48,306 bases of DNA from the NCBI RefSeq assembly GCF_002127655.1, contig NZ_NEHB01000016.1, forward strand, positions 73,504 through 121,809, in the 5' to 3' direction. Origin of the DNA: Janthinobacterium sp. GW456P. Its GTDB lineage: Bacteria > Pseudomonadota > Gammaproteobacteria > Burkholderiales > Burkholderiaceae_D. Position numbers and translations under genes: made by a program. The notes under the pieces are model-generated. The model was not told where the DNA came from. It saw only the letters and a program-made list of their open reading frames with translations, and did not search any database. Of this stretch, positions 8,241 through 15,832 are shown one piece after another. Each line of letters starts with the position of its first letter. Position 1 is the first letter of the stretch.

Positions 8241-8450
8241 TCAGTCCCATAGCTGCACAACGTCGGCCGTGGCGGCCACGCTGGCGACAGGTTCCGGCAG
8301 GGTGACGACCAGGCCGGCCGGCAGCACGGCGCCGTGGCGGGCCAGCGCCGGATTCATTTCCAGCGTCTGCTCGACATAGCCGGCGCCGTCGCCCAGGTAG
8401 CGCCACACCAGCGCGTCTACCGTGTCGTGCTGCTGCGTGCGCACCTGCAT
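8241..8450 (-). CDS. X: Tail protein X (LysM-like, P2 gpX)
   Basis: The 69-residue product matches the short P2 gpX tail protein family. It has the LysM-like pattern of a TVDALVWRYLGD segment followed by VEQTLEMNPALARHGAVLPAG and VVTLPEP. The internal ATG at 8450 is used because it overlaps the stop of L as TGATG; the same frame stays open far upstream only by chance. In P2, X is required for tail formation and is thought to sit at the tail-tube end. It is followed by the lysis cassette, as in other P2-type phages of Burkholderiales. Confidence 0.87.
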   Translation of the reverse strand: MQVRTQQHDTVDALVWRYLGDGAGYVEQTLEMNPALARHGAVLPAGLVVTLPEPVASVAATADVVQLWD

Positions 8451-8956
8451 CAGATCAATTCCACCGTCAGGTGCGTGCGCCCGACCATATCGGCGATGGC
8501 CCATTGCGCATTCCTGCGCTGGGCGCCGGGCGCTTCGTCCAGCCATTCCATGCTTTTCTTGTCGCTGGCCGATGACGCCGTGGTGTCGTAGTCGCGGTAA
8601 CGCTCGATCAAGTCGGCCTTGGCCGTGCTGTAGACGGCGCGCCGGTACTGCGCCAGCAAACGGCTTTCGCGGTTGATGCGGCTGGCGGGCACGTCCGCCA
8701 GCGCGGCGATGCCGGCGGCGGCATGCGTGCTTTGCCAGGCGGCCAGCTCGCGGTTCACATGCAAAATCGCATCGACCACGGCTTGCACCAGGCGCGCGTC
8801 GGTGACGGTGCCGTCCAGGCGCATGGCGTCGCGCATTTCTGCCAAGGTGATATCGGGGAACCAGCCATCGTTTTCCACGATGCCGGGCGTGGGGCTGGGT
8901 GCCGGCGGCGTGCTGGCGGCACCTGGTGCGCGGGGAGGAAGGGCGATAAAGGACAT
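8450..8956 (-). CDS. L: Head completion/stabilisation protein L
   Basis: This 168-residue protein is the P2 gpL-type head completion protein that caps the portal after DNA packaging. Family features include the N-terminal VENDGWFPDITLAEMRDAMRL segment, a VTDARLVQAVVDAILHVNREL helix and YRRAVYSTAKADLIERYRDYDTT. It follows M and overlaps X. The ~100 bases between L and M are non-coding. Confidence 0.88.
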   Translation of the reverse strand: MSFIALPPRAPGAASTPPAPSPTPGIVENDGWFPDITLAEMRDAMRLDGTVTDARLVQAVVDAILHVNRELAAWQSTHAAAGIAALADVPASRINRESRLLAQYRRAVYSTAKADLIERYRDYDTTASSASDKKSMEWLDEAPGAQRRNAQWAIADMVGRTHLTVELI

Positions 8957-9059
8957 GGTGTCTGCGGTGGAAGTGAAAGGGGAGGCGGTGGACGGGGTTC
9001 ATCAGGCAGATAAAATCGCCAGAATCCCCCCGTGCCGCCTGTGCGCCGGGGGCTGCTCT

Positions 9060-9776
9060 TTAGCTGGAATCGGCCGCGCGCTTGATGCGCCGTTCCAGCC
9101 GTTCCATATCTTTCTTGACGCCGACGGACTCGGACAAGGCCCGCGCGCGCTGCAACTGCGCCATGGCCACGCCAGCTTGTTCCAGCAGGGCCGGGGCGAT
9201 GTCCGTCGCGTCCTGCTGGTCCAGCACGGCCACCATGGCCAGGCCGATGGCCTTGTGCAGCTTGGCGCGCGCCTGGTCGGGCGCGTCGCTGGCGGCCGTC
9301 ATGGCTTCGACGGCGCCCAGCACGGCCACGGCATGCTGCGGGTCGTCGCCCAGCTTGCCCTGCAGGTAGGCGGCGGCAAACTCGTCCAGCATCATGGTGG
9401 GAATGTCGCGGCTGTAAGTTTCCGGCAGGGTGAAGCGGTGTTCCATGCAGTAGGCGGCGATGACCAGGGCGCGGTCATACTCGCCCGTGTCGATGTGCCA
9501 CACGAGCAGGGTGGCCACCACGTCGTCCTGCGCGCCCTTGCCGCCGGCCAGCACGCCGTCGATCCATTGCGCATAGGTCGCCAGCATGGTGGCCTTGACC
9601 TCGATCTTGCGCTCCACCGACTGGATGGATTTCAGGCGGCGCCGGTCGTCGGACAGTTTATAAAGCATCAGCTCGTAGGCGCTGCCGGTGGTCACGCCCT
9701 GCGGCTCGGCGGCGCCGGCCGTGCGCTCGGCCAGCATGCGCGCGCGGTGGCGCAGGGCAGGGGACAGATTGCCCAT
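9060..9776 (-). CDS. M: Terminase endonuclease (small) subunit M
   Basis: The 238-residue product is the P2 gpM-type terminase subunit. In P2 it carries the endonuclease that cuts at cos, and it partners the ATPase gpP encoded at 11891-13702. Recognisable segments are the N-terminal MGNLSPALRHRARML, and further in WIDGVLAGGKGAQDDVVATL and YDRALVIAAYCMEHRFTLPE. Together with P it would act on the probable cos site near 15134. The gene starts only three bases after the end of the capsid gene. Confidence 0.88.
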   Translation of the reverse strand: MGNLSPALRHRARMLAERTAGAAEPQGVTTGSAYELMLYKLSDDRRRLKSIQSVERKIEVKATMLATYAQWIDGVLAGGKGAQDDVVATLLVWHIDTGEYDRALVIAAYCMEHRFTLPETYSRDIPTMMLDEFAAAYLQGKLGDDPQHAVAVLGAVEAMTAASDAPDQARAKLHKAIGLAMVAVLDQQDATDIAPALLEQAGVAMAQLQRARALSESVGVKKDMERLERRIKRAADSS

Positions 9777-9779
9777 GGC

Positions 9780-10915
9780 TTAGGCTTTCAGCTCGATGTG
9801 CTCGACCAGCGCTGCCAGGCCCAGGTCTTCGATCACATACGCATCGTTGGACGACTCGTAGTTCTCGATGCGGTCGCGCGAAGGCTTGTCCTCGACGCGG
9901 CGGCGGCGCGCGCCGTCCTGGAAGTAAATCGACAGATTGTCGAAGCGGGTAATCAGGATGGCGTTGTCCGGGAAGTAGGGCACGCGCACTGCCGGCAGGC
10001 CACCGATGCGTTTCTGGCTGATGATGATGTCGGCCGCCAGGGTTTCCGTGGGCGCCTGCTTGGTGTTCACCAGCGGGAAGTATTTATCGCTCAACAGCTT
10101 GCGGCCGACGATGGCGACCAGGCCCGTGTCTTCCTGATACCACGGGTCCAGCAGGTTGACGGCATCGACCACGGCCGCGTCCAGATTGGCATAGTCATCA
10201 TCCGCGCCAGTGCCGATGATGACCTTGCCCGGCAGGCCGGCGCCGGCCAGGCCCAGCACGCGCTCGGGCGCCTGTTCGCGCAAGTGCTGCAGCCAGCCCT
10301 TGTTGACGTCCTGCAGCAGCGGATTGGCGGCCAGGTCGGTGGTGGCCATGACCTTGACGCCATTGAAACCGATGACGATGCGGTCGAGCGCCTGGCGCGC
10401 AAGTGCTGCAGCCAGCCCTTGTTGACGTCCTGCAGCAGCGGATTGGCGGCCAGGTCGGTGGTGGCCATGACCTTGACGCCATTGAAACCGATGACGATGC
10501 GGTCGAGCGCCTGGCGGGTCACGATGGCATTGGCCACGCGCGCTTGGAAGTCGGCGAACTTGGCCCAAGCGTCCAGCTTGGCATACGTCAGGTGCGTGTC
10601 GAAGTTGGTCTGCTCGCAGCGGTATTTGGTGCTGTCCATGGTGGACAGGTCGCGCGTTTCGCGTTCCTTGGCCTTGGTGTCGGTGCGGCCGGCAATCGGG
10701 CCGGACACGCCCAGGCCCAGCTTTTCGCCTTCCTGTTCGCCCACGCCGATGACGTTGATTTTCGACAGGAACTCGCTCGATTCCTGCATTTTCGTTTCCA
10801 GCTTCTGCTGCACGCTGGGCGCTACGCTGAAGGTCTTGGCGACGCTATCCGTGTCGTTCAACTGGCCCAGGCGGGTTTCATACTGGCTGTAGACCTGGCG
10901 GGTGTGCTTTTTCAT
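9780..10915 (-). pseudogene. N: Major capsid protein N, frameshifted by internal duplication
   Basis: This is the P2 gpN-type major capsid gene, split into two frames. The upstream frame (start 10915) gives a normal N-terminus, MKKHTRQVYSQYETRLGQLN onward. It reads through one copy of a 119-bp tandem repeat (10398-10516), then enters the second copy (10279-10397) out of frame and stops at 10091. The downstream frame continues the capsid sequence to 9780 (ending IEDLGLAALVEHIELKA). The two 119-bp copies are identical and 119 is not a multiple of three. Deleting one copy gives 1017 bases, a continuous 338-residue protein close to P2 gpN (357). Either the prophage has lost capsid function recently or the duplication is an assembly artefact. 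The rest of the gene shows no other lesion. Confidence 0.9.
10279..10516. repeat. Perfect 119-bp tandem duplication inside capsid gene N
   Basis: Unit one is 10279-10397 and unit two 10398-10516; I compared them base by base and found no difference. The outer junctions show only a two- to three-base microhomology (CG/GCG). The absence of drift implies a very recent event or a sequencing/assembly error. It adds two bases modulo three and so breaks the capsid frame. Confidence 0.95.
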
Positions 10916-10963
10916 CTATGTTTGCTCCGTGATTGATATGAGGATGGGTAAGGGCGCGGGCGC

Positions 10964-11755
10964 TTAAAACTCGGTCTGCACGGCGCCGTCGTTGCCGGTG
11001 GCGGACGGGCGGCGCGGCGCGTTGCCGGGCGCCGCGTCCATCTGCGCCTTGAAAGCATCGAGGTCGGCCTGCGTGACGGTCAAGGCCGTTTCCGCTTTGT
11101 CCAGGCGTGCCAGGGCGCTGGCGTAGTTGTCATTGACCGTGACGACGTGGCCGGCCAGGGTTTCCACCGCTTCGCTGATGTCGGCGAATTGCGCTGCGTC
11201 GGTGCCGGATTTATTGGAGAAGCGCGACAGGAGGTTTTTGACGGCATCGGCCAGCTTGATGCCTTGCGGCTCATCGAATGCCAGCTCGACTTCGACGGCA
11301 GTGCTAAACAGGTTGGTGCTGTGCTGCTTGCGGTTGGCCGAGAATTTCAGGGCATCGGTGCCCAGGCTGGCCGGGCTGTCGGTGACGCCCAGGCCGACCA
11401 GATACGGCTGCGCGGTGTCGGCGAAGTCAGGCTGAATTTCCAGGCTGGTGTACAGCTTCTGTTTCGCCTTGTTGATGGCGACCAGTTCCGGCGTGGGCTC
11501 GATCTGCGCGAACAGGGCCAGTTTCTTCCCGTTGTCCGTGTCCACTTCCTCGGCTTTCACCGCGATCACGTCGCCGTAGGCTTTGAATTGGCTGTCGGGC
11601 AGGATGCCCCGGATGTGTTCCAGCCAGATGCGCGCGCCATAGGTTTTCGGGTTGTAGGTGGCGGCAAGCTGCTCGATAGTGGCGCGGTCGATGTTGCGGC
11701 CGTCCGTGGTAGCGCCTTCGGTGGCGACGCGGAAGAATTGGGATTTGGTTGCCAT
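10964..11755 (-). CDS. O: Capsid scaffolding protein/protease O
   Basis: This 263-residue protein is the P2 gpO type: an N-terminal serine protease joined to a C-terminal scaffold that shapes the procapsid and is later cleaved. The N-terminus reads MATKSQFFRVATEGATTDGR with Asp18, followed by WLEHIRG with His47 and LYTSLEIQ with Ser104. These positions agree with the Asp19-His48-Ser107 triad described for P2. The last ~60 residues form a predicted helical, charged scaffold region. The ATG at 11755 is used; the same frame stays open for a further ~330 codons upstream only because it runs antisense to gene P. O is divergent from P. Confidence 0.9.
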   Translation of the reverse strand: MATKSQFFRVATEGATTDGRNIDRATIEQLAATYNPKTYGARIWLEHIRGILPDSQFKAYGDVIAVKAEEVDTDNGKKLALFAQIEPTPELVAINKAKQKLYTSLEIQPDFADTAQPYLVGLGVTDSPASLGTDALKFSANRKQHSTNLFSTAVEVELAFDEPQGIKLADAVKNLLSRFSNKSGTDAAQFADISEAVETLAGHVVTVNDNYASALARLDKAETALTVTQADLDAFKAQMDAAPGNAPRRPSATGNDGAVQTEF

Positions 11756-11890
11756 GGTGTCTGTCTCGGTTGATCGGATAACGCCATGGTCAACGTCTTG
11801 GCCCGGCGATTCAATGCGGGGCGGGTTGCTATGGGCCATAGCGACTTTTGCCTTTCCCCGTTCCGCGCGCGCGCGGCCTACGCTGGCGGC
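11756..11890. promoter_or_regulatory. Divergent promoter region between O and P
   Basis: This 135-base gap separates the leftward capsid operon (O onward) from the rightward P-Q operon. In P2 the equivalent gap holds two back-to-back late promoters activated by Ogr. I searched it for the P2 Ogr half-sites (TGT and ACA twelve bases apart) and did not find a convincing pair, so the exact promoter positions are not called. Confidence 0.4.
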
Positions 11891-13702
11891 ATGCTGACAA
11901 TCGAGAAAACAAGCGAACAAACGGCGGACGAAAAAATCGCCGAACTGGCCGTGCCCGAATCCGAGCCGCGCCGTGCCGCGCGCGCCCTGTACTGGAAGGG
12001 CTGGCGCATTTCGTCCATCGCCCGCCACCTGGGGATCAAGCGCAGCACGATCAATAGCTGGAAGGCGCGCGACGAGTGGGACAAGGCGCAGGCCATCGAG
12101 CACGTGGAAGCGGCGGCTGAGCTGCGCCTGGTCAAATTGATCGAAAAAGAGGTCAAGAGCGGCAGCGATTACAAGGAAATCGATCTGCTGATGCGCGCCA
12201 TCGTGCAGGCGGCGCGCGTGCGCCGCTACGAGCAGCCGGGCGGCAACGAGGTCGATCTCAACCCTAAGCTGGCGAACCGCAACGCGGGGCCGAAGAAGAA
12301 ACCGACGCGCAACGACTTCAGCGACGAACAGCGCATTCAATTGCTCGACGCCTTTCAGGATTCGCTGTTCGACTATCAAAAGGTCTGGTATCGCAACGGC
12401 GACCAGCGCACGCGCGCCATCCTCAAGAGCCGCCAGATTGGCGCCACCTGGTACTTTGCCCGCGAGGCGCTGGCCGACGCCATGGCCACGGGCCGCAATC
12501 AAATCTTCCTGTCCGCCTCCAAGAGCCAGGCGCACGTCTTCAAGCAATACATCGTGCAATTCGCGCGCGAGGCGGCCGGCATCGACCTGACGGGAGATCC
12601 CATCGTGCTGCCGAATGGCGCCCACCTGTATTTCCTGGGCACCAATGCACGCACGGCGCAGGGTTACCACGGTAATTTCTACTTCGATGAATTCTTTTGG
12701 ACGCAGAATTTCCAGGAGTTGAACAAGGTGGCCTCGGGCATGGCCATTCACAAGAAATGGCGCAAGACCTACTTTTCAACGCCATCCTCGACCACGCACC
12801 AGGCCTATCCGTTCTGGACCGGCGAGCTGTTCAACAAGCGCCGCGCCAAGGCCGAGCAGTTCAACATCGACGTGAGCCACCAGCGCCTGGCGTCCGGTTA
12901 CACGGGCGAAGACAAGATATGGCGCCAGATCGTCACGATCCTGGACGCCGAGCGCGGCGGCTGCAACCTGTTCGACATTGACGAGCTGCGCAACTTCGAA
13001 TACAGCCCCGACCAGTTCGAAAACCTGTTGATGTGCAATTTCATCGACGATTCGGACAGCGTTTTCCCCTTGAACGAGCTGCAGCGCTGCATGGTCGATT
13101 CCTGGGTCGAATGGGACGATTACAAGCCACTGCTGGGCCTGCGCCCCTTCGGCAACCGCGCCGTGTGGATCGGCTACGACCCGGCCTTGAACGGCGACAG
13201 CGCCGGCTGCGTGGTGTTGGCGCCGCCCATGACGGCCGGCGGCAAGTTCCGCGTGCTGGAACGCCACCAGTGGCGCGGGCAGAGCTTCGAGGATCACGCC
13301 GAAGCCATCCGCCAGATGACGCAGCGCTACAACGTCGAATACATCGGCATCGACACGACCGGCATGGGCATCGGCGTGCTGCCCATCGTGCGCGGCTTCT
13401 TCCCGGCCGTCACGGCGCTGAACTATTCGCCGGAAGTCAAGACGCGCATGGTCTTGAAGGCCAAAAACATCATCAGCAAGGGCCGGCTGGAATTTGACGC
13501 CGGCTGGATCGACATCGCGCAATCGTTCATGGCGATCCGCAAAACCCTCACGCCCAGCGGGCGCCACGTCACCTATGTGGCCGGGCGCAGCGACGAAACC
13601 GGCCACGCCGACCTGGCCTGGGCCTGCATGCACGCGCTCGACCACGAACCCTTCGAAGGCAGTACCGACAACCACCAATCCATCATGGAGATTTATTCTT
13701 GA
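11891..13702 (+). CDS. P: Terminase ATPase (large) subunit P
   Basis: The 603-residue product is the packaging motor of the phage. Residues ~20-50 form a helix-turn-helix-like region (WRISSIARHLGIKRSTINSW), typical of P2 gpP. The ATPase domain has a Walker A-like AILKSRQIGATW near residue 180 and a Walker B FYFDEFFW near residue 265. The C-terminal RNase H-fold nuclease-like region includes VWIGYDPALNGDSAG and YIGIDTTGMGIG, each with acidic residues. The ATG at 11891 is preferred over an open upstream extension because it gives the family N-terminus. Its TGA overlaps the TTG start of Q. Length matches the family (~590). Confidence 0.9.
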   Translation: MLTIEKTSEQTADEKIAELAVPESEPRRAARALYWKGWRISSIARHLGIKRSTINSWKARDEWDKAQAIEHVEAAAELRLVKLIEKEVKSGSDYKEIDLLMRAIVQAARVRRYEQPGGNEVDLNPKLANRNAGPKKKPTRNDFSDEQRIQLLDAFQDSLFDYQKVWYRNGDQRTRAILKSRQIGATWYFAREALADAMATGRNQIFLSASKSQAHVFKQYIVQFAREAAGIDLTGDPIVLPNGAHLYFLGTNARTAQGYHGNFYFDEFFWTQNFQELNKVASGMAIHKKWRKTYFSTPSSTTHQAYPFWTGELFNKRRAKAEQFNIDVSHQRLASGYTGEDKIWRQIVTILDAERGGCNLFDIDELRNFEYSPDQFENLLMCNFIDDSDSVFPLNELQRCMVDSWVEWDDYKPLLGLRPFGNRAVWIGYDPALNGDSAGCVVLAPPMTAGGKFRVLERHQWRGQSFEDHAEAIRQMTQRYNVEYIGIDTTGMGIGVLPIVRGFFPAVTALNYSPEVKTRMVLKAKNIISKGRLEFDAGWIDIAQSFMAIRKTLTPSGRHVTYVAGRSDETGHADLAWACMHALDHEPFEGSTDNHQSIMEIYS

Positions 13703-14766
13703 AGATCTTGAACAAGGCACGACATCAGCGCGCCCGCGCGCGCTCCGCACCTGCTGCAACCACGCCGGCGCCGTCGGACGCCGCCGGCATCCAGGCCTTT
13801 TCCTTCGGCGACCCCACGCCCGTGCTTGAGCACGGCGACATTCTCGACTGCTTCGAATGCTGGAAGAACGGCGAATGGTACGAGCCGCCCATCAACCTGG
13901 CCGGCCTGGCCAAGTCGTTCAATGCCGGCGTGCACCATTCCAGCGCGATCCACTTCAAGGCCAACGTGCTGGCGTCCACGCTGATGCCCAGCAAGTACCT
14001 GTCGCGCGACGCCTTCAAACGCCTGGCGCTCGACTTCCTCACGTTCGGCAACTGCTACCTGGAAGACCGGCCCAGCCGCAGCGGGCGCCCGTTGAGCTAT
14101 GCGCATGCGCTGGCCAAGTACATGCGGCGCGGCATCGATGGGGACACGTATTTCTTTGTCACCAATCACGGCACGGCGCACCAGTTCGAAACGGGCCGCG
14201 TGTTCCACCTGATGGAACCGGACGTGAACCAGGAGCTGTACGGCGTGCCGCAGTACCTGAGCGCGCTGCAATCGGCCTGGCTCAACGAGGCGGCCACCTT
14301 GTTCCGCCGCAAGTACTACAAAAATGGATCCCACGCCGGTTTCGTGTTCTACATGACGGACGCGGCGGCCAACACCCAGGACGTGGACAACCTGCGTCAG
14401 GCCATGCGCGACAGCAAGGGACCGGGCAATTTCCGCAACCTGTTCATGTACGCGCCGAACGGCAAGAAGGACGGCATCCAGATTCTCCCCGTGTCCGACG
14501 TGGCCGCCAAGGACGAGTTTTTCAACATCAAGAGCGTGACGCGCGACGACCAGCTGGCCGCGCACCGCGTGCCGCCGCAGCTCATGGGCATCTTGCCGAA
14601 CAATGCCGGTGGCTTCGGCGCCGTCGAGCCGGCCGCGCGCGTGTTCGCCCGCAACGAGCTGGTGCCGCTGCAGTCGCAGTTCATGGCGATCAACGAGTGG
14701 GCCGGCGTGGAAGTGGTGAAGTTCGCCCCGTATGATCTGGCCACAGGCGGGGAGGGCGCGGCATGA
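13699..14766 (+). CDS. Q: Portal protein Q
   Basis: This 355-residue protein forms the dodecameric portal through which DNA enters the capsid. The P2 portal signature is clear: FSFGDPTPVLE near residue 34, YEPPINLAGLAKSFNAGVHH, and the C-terminal HRVPPQLMGILPNNAGGFGAVEPA followed by VFARNELVPLQ. The only start giving the full N-terminus is a TTG at 13699 that overlaps the stop of P (TTGA), so translation is probably coupled. It ends in an ATGA overlap with the next small gene. The ORF appears intact, in contrast to the capsid gene. Confidence 0.9.
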   Translation: MKILNKARHQRARARSAPAATTPAPSDAAGIQAFSFGDPTPVLEHGDILDCFECWKNGEWYEPPINLAGLAKSFNAGVHHSSAIHFKANVLASTLMPSKYLSRDAFKRLALDFLTFGNCYLEDRPSRSGRPLSYAHALAKYMRRGIDGDTYFFVTNHGTAHQFETGRVFHLMEPDVNQELYGVPQYLSALQSAWLNEAATLFRRKYYKNGSHAGFVFYMTDAAANTQDVDNLRQAMRDSKGPGNFRNLFMYAPNGKKDGIQILPVSDVAAKDEFFNIKSVTRDDQLAAHRVPPQLMGILPNNAGGFGAVEPAARVFARNELVPLQSQFMAINEWAGVEVVKFAPYDLATGGEGAA

Positions 14767-14978
14767 GCGACCATATCGACAATACCGACAAGATCATCTT
14801 CGCCGAAGTGGCGCGCGGCCTGGCCGCCGTGCGCGGACGGCCCGCCCTGGTGGCGCACGGCGCCTGCCACTACTGCGACGAGCCGCTGGCACCCGGCCTG
14901 CCGTTCTGCAACGTCGATTGCCGCGACGATTACGAGAAGGAGCAGGCGGCCAAGGCCCGCGCCGGCCGACCAGGATAG
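14763..14978 (+). CDS. Small zinc-ribbon protein coupled to portal gene
   Basis: The 71-residue product contains one predicted zinc-binding motif: CHYC near residue 35 followed by FCNVDCRDDYEKEQ near residue 49, a CxxC...CxxxC pattern like the DUF2116-type zinc ribbons. The start overlaps the stop of Q by ATGA, so it belongs to the P-Q operon. It is much shorter than Ogr/Delta activators and lacks their two-part motif, so I do not call it a late-gene activator. A role in DNA binding or packaging is possible but unproven. Similar small zinc proteins beside the portal occur in other Burkholderiales P2-type phages as far as I recall. Confidence 0.65.
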   Translation: MSDHIDNTDKIIFAEVARGLAAVRGRPALVAHGACHYCDEPLAPGLPFCNVDCRDDYEKEQAAKARAGRPG

Positions 14979-15052
14979 CCGCTATGCTGCGATAGCCGGC
15001 AGGTTAGGGCGTTGACAGCCCAGCCGCGCCAGAGCGCCCCAGCCGCCCCACG

Positions 15053-15076
15053 AGCCGCCCACGAGGCGGCTTTTTC
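15053..15076 (+). terminator. Intrinsic terminator after the P-Q operon
   Basis: A seven-base stem AGCCGCC/GGCGGCT with a five-base loop (CACGA) is followed by TTTTT. It lies about 75 bases after the zinc-ribbon gene and would end rightward late transcription before the cos region. Confidence 0.75.
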
Positions 15077-15133
15077 ACGTCCCGACGAATGATATTGCTA
15101 TGGAAGCTAGAAAAAGCCCCATTTCGGCCCGGC

Positions 15134-15160
15134 GCGCGCAGTTGTCCCCCCTCCACACCT
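15134..15160 (-). other. Probable cos packaging site
   Basis: Read on the minus strand, i.e. toward Q, this stretch reads GGAGGGGGGACAACTGCGCGC. From memory the P2 cos region reads GGCGGGGAAAGCACTGCGCGC in the same orientation relative to Q, so the G-run followed by CACTGCGCGC-like sequence is shared. The location, just beyond the 3' end of Q, is also that of P2 cos. The exact cut positions cannot be given. This is an inference from a remembered sequence. Confidence 0.45.
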
Positions 15161-15251
15161 GCCCGCTATATAGGGCTGTTTTGACTCAAATTTGCGTTAT
15201 GGCCGAAGGGGCATGTGGACTGGCGCGGCGGGGCGAAGAGGGAGCGTGTGA

Positions 15252-15280
15252 TTTGACGCATTTTGACGCACTTTGAGCGC
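15252..15280 (+). repeat. Three helically phased short repeats near cos
   Basis: TTTGACGCA occurs at 15252-15260 and 15262-15270, and a degenerate TTTGAGCGC at 15272-15280, exactly ten bases apart. Such phasing puts the same face of DNA toward one protein. It lies in the ~400-base non-coding gap between the terminator and the SOS promoter. No gene is supported in this gap. The repeats could be terminase, replication or regulator sites. Confidence 0.5.
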
Positions 15281-15439
15281 TTTTTTGTGCGGGTGGTGTG
15301 GCGACGTGGGAAGGGTGTCATTTGCGCGCCACAGCACGCTTCCAGCGCTTTGCTGGCCCATGCTTCGCTCTCTATGTCGCGCGCATCATACGTTGCCATG
15401 CCCATGCGTCATGCCTGGATATTGCGACCTCAAGAAGTC

Positions 15440-15469
15440 TTGATATACTGTATGCATATACAGTATTTT
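15440..15469 (+). promoter_or_regulatory. SOS promoter with perfect LexA box
   Basis: Positions 15446-15465 read TACTGTATGCATATACAGTA, a full palindromic LexA operator (CTG-N10-CAG with AT-rich core). It sits between a good -35 (TTGATA, 15440-15445) and a -10-like TATTTT (15464-15469). LexA bound here would block RNA polymerase, so the two downstream genes should be induced by DNA damage, the same signal that induces many prophages. Confidence 0.88.
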
Positions 15470-15483
15470 ATTCAGGGCTTGTC

Positions 15484-15822
15484 ATGATTGTAAAAATGTT
15501 AAAGATGCGTCTCAACGGCGTGGAAGTGCCGAAGCGCCGGCTGCATGATCGCTACCACTCGGCGCGCGCCGGTACGCTGGAAGTGGTTGAAACGACAGAC
15601 CAGGGATTGCACCGATTGGTGAAGCTCGCACGCTTTACCTATGGAGAGAGCGGAAAGTATGTCGAAACACTCTTTGATGTGAATTTGCTCTGGTATCGGG
15701 ACGGCCGCATGGTACTGTCAGGGTTTGAACGCAGCAAAAAGGATATGCAATTTTGCGACTATGCGCAGTCCTGGCTGTGTTTTGTCGGGGTGGAACCGCC
15801 GCCGATGCCGGAAGGCAGGTAG
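15484..15822 (+). CDS. SOS-controlled small protein of unknown function
   Basis: This 112-residue soluble protein begins 18 bases after the LexA box, with ATG at 15484 behind an AGGG site. It is basic at the N-terminus (KMRLNGVEVPKRRLHDRYH) and has an aromatic-rich C-terminal half (YRDGRMVLSGFERSKK, then DYAQSWLCFVG). No family is recognised. It lies ten bases before the SRAP gene and almost certainly shares its transcript. Co-induction with an abasic-site repair protein suggests a role in DNA damage tolerance or in phage induction, but this is inferred from context alone. In-frame codons upstream of 15484 would overlap the operator and are rejected. Confidence 0.7.
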   Translation: MIVKMLKMRLNGVEVPKRRLHDRYHSARAGTLEVVETTDQGLHRLVKLARFTYGESGKYVETLFDVNLLWYRDGRMVLSGFERSKKDMQFCDYAQSWLCFVGVEPPPMPEGR

Positions 15823-15832
15823 AATCATTTGC

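Noticed and set aside
8673..10892. Long plus-strand frame across L, M and N
   Set aside because: Antisense shadow of three P2 structural genes; composition is typical of reverse-frame GC bias.
11756..12751. N-terminal extension of gene O into the region antisense to P
   Set aside because: The P2 gpO N-terminus and protease triad positions fit the start at 11755; the extension overlaps the terminase gene and is not protein-like.
14763..14978. Possible Ogr/Delta late activator
   Set aside because: The protein has a single short CxxC...CxxxC motif in a late operon and lacks the Ogr layout, so it is only called a zinc ribbon.
15166..15405. 79-codon minus-strand frame in the gap after cos
   Set aside because: No ribosome-binding site, no recognisable domain, and it overlaps the phased repeats; nothing supports translation.
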